In this document: positions 54,395 through 64,000 of the stretch, piece by piece
Numbering within the stretch: the first letter of the stretch is position 1
How the letters are laid out: each line of letters starts with the position of its first letter
The notes under the pieces: model-generated
What the model was told of the DNA's origin: nothing
Databases searched by the model: none
Seen by the model: the letters and a program-made list of their open reading frames with translations, nothing else
DNA from: Krasilnikovozyma curviuscula
Taxonomy: Eukaryota; Basidiomycota; Tremellomycetes; Cystofilobasidiales; Mrakiaceae
Assembly: GCA_014825775.1 (NCBI GenBank)
Contig: MVAQ01000017.1
Span: 62,001-126,000, forward strand
DNA: 64,000 bases
Direction: 5' to 3'
Made by a program: the position numbers and the translations under genes

Positions 54395-57300
54395 ATGGTT
54401 CCAAACACGATTACTCCTATAGCACTGTTTCTCATAGGATCATCAGCTTACAACCACAAGTGAGTGAGAAAAGGATACCAGGCTTTGGGTTTGATTCTGT
54501 ACTCACTCTATTCTGAAATCTTTATCTTCTCCTCGCTGCTTCTTTCTAGTATCCTGTTCAAATGGCCGAAAGATCCTGCTACTCCTTCACGGAAAAGAAT
54601 GGAGAAGGGTGCTCGGATAGGGAACAGGTCAATGATAGGAGGGAACGGAAACGACGAGTTAGGTGTTCCTCTTCCTCGCTTTGGTGCTGCAGAACGACAC
54701 ATAAGCTTGACCAACTGACATAAGTGTACCTATTAGTGACGATGATGAAATGTCCTCAGACGACGATAACGATGTTGATGGATACTACAATCCACTCTTC
54801 TCCAACGGAGGTTATCACTCTGCCACTTCCCGTGCCTTGCCTTCGACAGAGAATTTGACGTCAACATACAAGTCAACTGTATCCCAATCTTCAGCAGGAT
54901 CAACGCCAATGCTATCGAGGGCTACCGCTGGTCTCATGAGCATGACACCGCTTCCAACGCCAGGATCAAGCAACTACCCTTCTCGAGACTCATCAGCGTC
55001 AAGCTCCAAAGACCTCGCGTCGGTCCCAACTCCTGAGCTTACTCATAACAAATCATCTTCTGTACCCGCTGCACCAGGAGCTCCTTCCTCGGTCGGTTCT
55101 GGTGGAAACACAATCAAGCTCTCAGATCCACCCATGTCACAGTATGAAGATGCACCCTTCAACAAAGACATATACACAACTTACCTCGGATACGAGTCTC
55201 TGGTCTTGGCAGATGCTTTAATGCCAAAATCCAAAGAGGCTGCTCATACGAGGTTCGAGCTCACCATCGACGAGATCTGCTTCTTGGGGTTCCCATGCTC
55301 TGTTGGTGAAGATGGAAAATGGGGCACTGCGCAGGTTGAAGAACGAAAGGAAGTGGAGGAGGATACGGGAAGGCGAGGTCGATCGATGAATCAGAAAGGA
55401 TTGGGTGGATTAGACTCGGTTGCCACAGCACCAGCTCTACCGGATCTCGTCGAAGGACTACCGTTGACGCCAGCGGCCATGTCTCTACCACTACCACTAC
55501 CAACACCATCAGCTTCAGCACCTAATTCAACAACCGTCTCAAGAGATACAACCCCAGCACCCGGTGGAAGCGGGAAAGATGCGTCATTCGAAAAACCAGC
55601 AACCACCATCACATCGTTCCACTTCATCTTGGTCTTACCGGTTCACCCATCGTCACCTCAGAAACTGTACGATGATCTGTATGAGAGAGTCATATTCCCG
55701 GTGTCTGCTTGTTTGAGATCAGAGGAGGTTAGATGCGGCTATGTTACCAGCCAGGCTCAGATTCTAAACGATTTGAGGGAAGGCGGTATCAGCAGAAGTA
55801 AGTGTCTAAATCAAACCTTCTAGATGATACCTATGGTCGTTTCTCTGAGTATCTCTGTCTTTTCGACCAGAACTCCCGTACACTCTCTTCCTAGAACAGG
55901 TCAACGCTGCATCCTCTCTGGCTCAAAACTTGTTGAAGCTCTTCGATGCCCTTCAGTCATCTCCAGTATCAACTACCCTCACAATAGGAAGTATAGATCT
56001 CACTGTTCAACTTCCACTTCCTCAAGGCTCTTCAGCGGAAGGATGGGGTATAGCCGAAAGGGAAAGCGATGACGAGGATGAAGAGGAGGGAGAGGGTTAC
56101 GATGACGATGAGGTCGACCCACTCGAGAACGACTACGAGGACGACGATGACGATTTAGAAAGGGATGCAACAAAAATAATGAGGGATCTTGACATTCTGG
56201 AGGACCTCAAGAATCGTCGGAGAGAATGGAAGAAGCTCAAGCTCTATCCTTGGAAAACACTTATTCCCATCGAGGACCAGGACAAAATTCTCGAAGTTGA
56301 GGCTCTTCAAGCTTCTTCAATTCAACATTTTGGTTCAAACCCAACTATCCCAGATGACTTCGACCTCAGTAGGCGAAACACGTTTTCAACAATCGCGCCA
56401 GGAGACTTCAGCAGGTTCAACAGTGGGCAGCAAAGTCGGAGGGAAAGTGTGTTGACTAGCATGGGTGGCAGTGACATGACGGCAGGTGAAGAGTTGAGAA
56501 TGGGGCTGAGGCAACACTTATTGGAGGGTCGAGGATTAGGTTTAGGTTTGGATGTCGAAGCATCTGAAGCAGCTTCTGCTCTGGAATCTCATCGATCAAA
56601 GCTCTCACAATCAAAGGACGTGATGCCAGCTGAAGTTGCTAAGCTGTATTCTAAGTTAGATGTATCTTTGACGTGAGTTTTCCGTTTTCCCTACTTTTTA
56701 GACGTCACCATCAACCCCCGACTAACATAACCGGCTTCTGGTTTGTGCTACAGACTGTCTCAAATTGCAAAGAAGATAGGGAAAACCGATCTTGATTTGG
56801 AACTGGATATCTTTCCATCTTGCAGGTATCTCATCTACTCTGGTCGTGCCCGAGTGATCGAAGTCATCCGATCGAGCCTTCGAAACCAATATTATCCGAC
56901 AACGACAGCAGACAGATCGTGAGAAAGTTTCTCCGACATGTCTGAATAAACACAAAGCTCATATTTTTCTTCATGAGTTCCAGGCTTCCATCCATCTCAC
57001 AATCCTGGGCTTTGGCGTTCCCGTCCCTTCCGCCATTCGTCTCATTCATGTCGCAACTTTCTCAGTCGGTCACCCCGTTTTCCAACCTCATACCCGACAT
57101 CAGAGATCAATATCCTTCAGAAGAAGATGTAAGAAGATTAAAAAGCGTCTACCGAAAGGCTTTGGAGTGGTTGCTGAAAAATGACCTAGTGGTGTCGGCA
57201 TCGACAAGGGTTCGAATAATTGCTCGTCCTGAAATAAAGAAACGGGCTCTTGAGGTCGAAGAACAAGACCGAGAAGACCGACTTAGAGAACGTCAGAAGC

Positions 57301-57953
57301 GAAGAGACTCTCAACAATCCCAAGAGAAGCTCGCCATCGAGCAATCAAGAGAAAAGTCGATGAGGAGGGGGAGACTGGGAAGTGACGGTGCTAATACGTT
57401 GTTCGAAGGTGAAGAGAAGCACTTTCCGGGAACGGAAACGGCGTCTGTTCTGTCTTCTATCCAGTTGGACGATGATGAAGAGCCGATAAGTGACGAGGAG
57501 CTTTTGGCAGCTGATCCTGCGTCCATGAAGCGTGAAGACTTTATCAACCGACCACGATATGCCTCTGCGTTGGTTAGTGGATAACATACCACCTCTTCAA
57601 TATTTTATTTTAACTAAATCTGTGTTCCTCATAGGAAACAACGTGGCTCAGTGCCATCCGTGAGAACAAAGAGCCGACGGTGCGGGACCACTTTGATATG
57701 TAAGTGTTCGCTAGCTCTTCCGGTTCTATCTTGTCTTAACTTTTGTAAAATTACTCAGGATGTGCATCTACTTCGATGGTAACCATACTTTGACTGAAAT
57801 TCAATACCGAACTAAGCTCAGTAGGAAAGCTATGTCGCAAGTACTCTCCGCCTTTGAGAGAGATGTAAGCTCTTCTCTGATATTGCAGCCGGTTGCTTTT
57901 ACTTACGCCGGTTCTTCCTTCCCCTCTAGCTCCTTACAATTGTGCATCCCTAG
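54395..57953 (+). CDS. NPR3: Npr3/NPRL3, SEACIT (GATOR1) subunit
   Basis: Npr3 pairs with Npr2 and Iml1 in the complex that switches off TORC1 when nitrogen or amino acids run short. The start (MVPNTITPIALFLIGSSAYN) leads into the longin-like fold, continuing ILFKWPKDPATPSRKR after an intron. A Ser/Pro-rich insert of about 100 residues separates it from YTTYLGYESLVLADALMPKS and FELTIDEICFLGFPCSVGED. The block ITSFHFILVLPVHPSSPQKL is typical. A strongly acidic insert lies before KLKLYPWKTLIPIEDQDKIL. C-terminal segments include LSQIAKKIGKTDLDLELDIF, LIYSGRARVIEVI and MMCIYFDGNHTLTEIQYRTK, ending FERDLLTIVHP. The junction near 54628-54730 is uncertain: an intron with donor AG/GTCAAT and acceptor ACATAAG or TTAG keeps the frame. 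The start codon is provisional. Confidence 0.85.
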
Positions 57954-58447
57954 GATAATTTAGGTGTCATGCTTGATATGTTTGGTGGTTGGTAGGAAGA
58001 GGGCTCGATGTATCGTGAAACTTGGTCAGCTGATGACTGGGTGGAGTTTCTCTCTGGTGCACTCGCAAGATGTTCCACTCCGGTTCAGAAATATTCTATA
58101 TATCAGTCTTCTTGTTCCTCGGAAGAGGAAATTTCACCAAGTCTCGTTTGTTAAAGCCAATTTGGTTTGAGCGTGCATGCTGCCGCAGCTCATAGTAGCG
58201 TCCCTCCACAACCGAAAACAGGATTGTGCTTCAATTGCGAAGTCATGTCATGATGACTTTTTTTGTAGTTCCCCATGTTTTCTTTTTCTTCCTTCATTCT
58301 TTACCTATGATAACAATATTAATAGCAAAACGCCGTAAACCTACAATCTCCTGTAATTTTGAAGTGTACCTGAACCACGTTCTACCCCGGAAATGCTGAA
58401 CGCTCGAGTGACATTCAGTTGCTGTGGGTCCATCCATGGGAGTTGAA
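57954..58447. other. Convergent 3' region of NPR3 and the sugar transporter
   Basis: Two genes end facing each other across 0.5 kb. No coding signal was seen. Confidence 0.35.
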
Positions 58448-61374
58448 TTACACTTTGACATCATCTTCACGAACATCTTCAATGTGTGAAGCGGTGCGCT
58501 TGATGTCTCCGATGGGTTCAGTGATGACTGGGTCTCCGAAGACCTCACTGGTGAAGGGGGGAAAATGCTGGTTAATGACGGGATGGCTAAACGTGAAAGG
58601 CCGTCGAGTTGACTCACTTAAGCTCTTCCAAAGTCTTTCCTTTGGTCTCACTGGGTAAAAGAATTGCGCCAAGCCATGTGGTGGTTTCAGTGATATGACA
58701 AACAGGGATTAGAAGTAAATTCAGCAGTTACTCACGGGAAGAACGCGAAGAACACCGCAGAGTTGACCAGGTTCAACGCCACGAAGACGAAGTAGTACTT
58801 CCATCCAATCTTGGCTGCAGAAATTAAGAGAGAATAGAGGATAGACGTAAGCGCAAATGAACCACAAAAAAAGAGCAAACGATGGAGCAGAGAAGGTGAG
58901 TCAGCTATTAAATACTGATATCAGCATATGGCAAACAAATGACTGACCAAGTGCGATGGGACTGATTTGATTGAAGATGAGGTTCCAGCTGTAACATGTT
59001 GCGAAGAGGTCAACGCAAGATTTGGGATATCGTTGGATTCATTTACTTATTTAAAAAAAAAAAAACAATATAATTACTCACCTCCAATGAACAACACCAG
59101 CAGCGCTACCACCAATGGCTCGAATCGGCATGGGGAAGATTTCGGTCGTGTAGATGAACGTGTTGCTGCAAACTAAACCGTATGCGAATTGGAAGAGGAA
59201 AAGCATCGCTACACTAGCTTGTTGAGCAGCTAAGTTGGGGACCTTGGCTGAAGCCGGGTAGATTGCTTGAATCATCGCGGACATGGCGAGGAAGAAGGCG
59301 AGAAGAATTGGCATTGCTTTTGGAAAGCGCCGCTGTCAGAGAATATCAAAACAAAGAACCCGCGAAGGCATTATCAACTCACGACGCATTAATTTCATTC
59401 GACCAAATCTGTCCAAGAGGAAGAAGATTGAAATAGCAACAGATATACCACCAGTAGTTCCGTAAACACCAGTGAGAAGAAGTTGTGAGTTGGTGTTAAA
59501 TCCCATAGACTTGTAAAGAGAGGTCTGCATCAAATCAAAGAGCGCTTAGAGTAAGTAGTTGCATTATGAACAACAAATCAATAATATAGTGGTTCTTTTC
59601 CGCGTACCTGATAATACTGTAGAAAGAAAAGGGAGGGAGGAACAAGAAGCGTACGGTCTCGTCAGCGATTAGATCATGCCTTTGTTCTCGGACATGATGA
59701 AAAAGTACCTACGTTGATGACATTAACACCACTAAAAGGTACGAATGTCCACCTTATTTTGACGAGCAAGAGGATATTATTATGCATTTCACCAGCAGCA
59801 CCAGAGACGGTGCGTGTTACACATAACACTTACATGTAACTGGCCAAATAGAAGCGTCTTCTCCAAGAAGGTTTCGAAAAGAATACCCTGACGCTGTGAC
59901 CCACGAGAAGTAATGTCAGTCAGTATCGCAGAGAGAATGAACTATCCAATGACGAACCTAGTGATTTTGGATTCTTCCTCGAGCAGAATGTTCTCTTTCA
60001 TCAACTCAAATTCCTCTTCAATCTCAACCTCAGACTTATCACTGAGCTTTCTGCAAACAGCAAGGGCTTGATCAAACTTCCCTTTGGTGACGAGCCATCT
60101 TGGCTGTGATCAAAAAAGATTGCTCATCAGCTACCAAAGAGAGATAGTAACATCAGAAACGATATCCACTCACTGATTCTGGCAGGAAGGGAAGGAAAGC
60201 CAGAAGGACAATTGGAGGAAATATTTGTATGGCAAATGGTACCCTAAACTGAACAGCACCAACAAGATTTCTACAGCCGTAACCTGAGAACACAGTGAGA
60301 GAATAGTCGTCAGTTCAACCTTATCCTCAATCCAGGCGCTTCTCGATTGTTCCTCACCAGTCCAATTTGCTACTGTAAAACCACCTGAAGAGCAATACAA
60401 CGGTCAGTGATACTGTCGAGATGGCGTTCCCACAGAGGAAAAAACGTTCCGAGTCCAGGTGGGGACGAAGCTTCTGGCACAGCAGAACAGCGATGCTTTA
60501 CTCGAATGCTTACCAGATTGTAGCAACTGCATGAGGCCCACCATTAGAGCTCTTCGTTTTGTACTGGAAATCTCTGCTTGATAAATACTGTAAGCCGGGG
60601 AGGCATCAGTGGGAAGTCATCGCAAAGCGGTCGCTTCCGTAAGACGACACTGACGAGCATGACACCATCATTGATCCAAGACCCAAACCAGCGAAGACTC
60701 TTCCAGCCATTAACATGCCGGCAGAATTAGCAGCTGCAGATGACGAAAGATCGGTCGTGAGTCGTCGAGCACGAGCAGCTTGAGGGCCCTGACTATGACA
60801 GAGTGTTTTAGTCAAAGAATATGCCTACCTGTCATTAATACCCCACCAATAAGAGAACAAACTCCTCCAAAAGCAATAGACCACCTTCTTCCAAATCTAT
60901 CGAGCAGCGCTCCAACACAAAAGTTGGAAAGCTGTCGGTAAACGCGTTAGACCAGACCATTCGCGAGCGAGACCTAACTAATCGCCAGAGGGAAGGAAGA
61001 ACAGCTACGTACCCAAGCTCCAGCAGTGAGACAAGCCACAATACCACCCTGAACAGCAGCGTTGGGGTTACCGAAGTAGGATTTGAAGTATTTTTGGGCA
61101 AGCACTGAGGGAAACGCGACATCCGATTAGGTGTGTGCTGCCAAGCTTTGAGCGCGCGACAGAAACACACTAAACACTTACTGGAACTCATGATACCACT
61201 GTCGTACCCGTACCTGCAGCGCGAACGACGACGATGGCACCGGTTAGCACCGATCCGCAAAGAGCTTGTGTTGTGTGTGAGAAGACCTTGACCTTCGGGG
61301 ACGACTTACAAAAATGAACCAGTTCCTACCAGACATGCACATAGCACCGTGTAGACAGTTCCTCTGTGTCCCAT
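58448..61374 (-). CDS. MFS sugar transporter
   Basis: This is a 12-helix proton or facilitative sugar carrier of the plasma membrane. The start (61372-61374) opens MGHRGTVYTVLCACLVGTGS, then LYGYDSGIMSS in helix 1. Family motifs are present: CVGALLDRFGRRWSIAFGG after helix 2, the RVFAGLGLGSM segment in helix 4, LPFLPESPRWLVTKGKFDQA at the start of the central loop, FFLLDRFGRMKLMRR, FIYTTEIFPMPIRAIGGSAA, and PSETKGKTLEEL after helix 12. The C-terminal tail ends DIEDVREDDVKV-like acidic residues. Numerous introns interrupt it. Located between XYL2/NPR3 and GH51 copy 2, it is a good candidate for pentose or arabino-oligosaccharide uptake, but glucose or other hexose transport cannot be excluded. 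A TATA-like element lies about 90 bp upstream. Confidence 0.9.
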
Positions 61375-62017
61375 GTTGACTTGCTCTTTGGTTCGGAGGG
61401 AAGGTGGAGACGTCTTGGTGGAAATATGGGGTGCAAAGAGAAACCTGCAACCCCGCCTGCTTCTTATATTTATTCACTGTGGGTCTCCCTGGGCATCCCG
61501 TGATCCTCTCTGGGCTCTATTCCAAATGGGAGCCTCATCGGTGCAAAGGATTGACTGTAAATAACCTATAGGACCGAACGCATCGATGGCCGCTCAATTC
61601 CGTCCAATGAGCACACATAAAATGCTCTTTTAAGCAAATGGCCGCTCAGGGAAAGTGTTCCGTTCTACCTCCTTCCACCGTGGTGATCATGAGGAACCCG
61701 AGTTAATGGAAACGGACCAGAATGTCAACAGATTCGCAGGCGATTTGGTTCCTCCGACAACTCCCCTATTACCAATAGCAAAATATGGGACAGACAGCCC
61801 AGAAACCTTGTCTCCATGATATAGGCCCGTTCGCGGAAAGTCTTCCACCACTTACCGCGAGTGTATCTGCCTTTCAAATCAAATCAAATCTTAACTCCTT
61901 TGAGTAGTACTACCAGCAAGAAATGTAACACGACAGTATGATGGTCACTACGAAAGATAGCTTCAATCGTCATCTTCGACTCGAAAGTCATCTCTATACT
62001 GACAATACAGTCGTCCA
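61375..62017. promoter_or_regulatory. Divergent promoter of the sugar transporter and GH51 copy 2
   Basis: This 643-bp gap separates outward-facing genes. For the transporter a TATA-like AATATAAGAA (minus strand, about 61461-61470) lies near -90, with a GCGGGG (minus strand, 61451-61456) next to it that fits the CreA/Mig1 SYGGRG pattern. An exact direct repeat ATGGCCGCTCA occurs at 61586-61596 and 61638-61648, and may be a binding site for a regulator. Confidence 0.45.
61586..61648. repeat. Exact 11-bp direct repeat ATGGCCGCTCA in the divergent promoter
   Basis: The copies are at 61586-61596 and 61638-61648, 52 bp apart start to start, roughly five helical turns. They lie about midway between the transporter and arabinofuranosidase starts. 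I did not find an exact copy in the other divergent promoter at 51.3-52.0 kb. Confidence 0.55.

Positions 62018-64000
<1,983 letters not shown>

Overview
The window is nuclear DNA from a fungus, most likely a basidiomycete and possibly a yeast-like one. The support is gene structure (many short GT-AG introns, exons down to 9 nt, start codons followed almost at once by an intron) and protein content: fungal ARG5,6 fusion, AreA-type GATA factor, Sey1, Npr3, GPI-tailed wall protein and fungal sugar transporter. No prokaryotic, viral or transposon features were seen. Genus cannot be given from sequence alone. Exon junctions were read by eye from splice consensus and protein family conservation.

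Layout. 1-5.5 kb (+): an unrecognised Ser/Pro-rich protein, a possible small single-pass membrane protein, and mitochondrial ribosomal protein mS35. 6.7-10.8 kb (+): a very intron-rich OPT oligopeptide transporter, followed by a decayed fragment of a second OPT copy. 11.9-14.6 kb (-): triosephosphate isomerase and a small secreted GPI-type protein, the latter divergent from SEY1 (+, 15.1-18.6 kb), the ER fusion GTPase. 19.2-23.4 kb (+): a 1322-residue low-complexity/coiled-coil protein. After about 3 kb without a supported gene comes a 1532-residue AreA-like nitrogen GATA factor (26.5-31.7 kb, +) and a PHYHD1-like dioxygenase (32.1-33.6 kb, +).

34.1-51.3 kb holds six genes in a row on the minus strand: TRM44, ARG5,6, calcineurin A, a TRIC-like channel, ribosomal protein uL11 (RPL12) and a GH51 alpha-L-arabinofuranosidase.

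48.9-64 kb looks like a pentose-use neighbourhood. An arabinofuranosidase (-) is divergent from a xylitol dehydrogenase (+); then come the GATOR1/SEACIT subunit NPR3 (+) and an MFS sugar transporter (-), which is divergent from a second arabinofuranosidase (+, cut by the window end). Arabinose release, sugar uptake and the xylitol-to-xylulose step would thus be encoded together, with a nutrient-signalling gene in the middle. The two GH51 genes are paralogs in opposite orientation and share the same unusual 9-nt and 20-nt exons.
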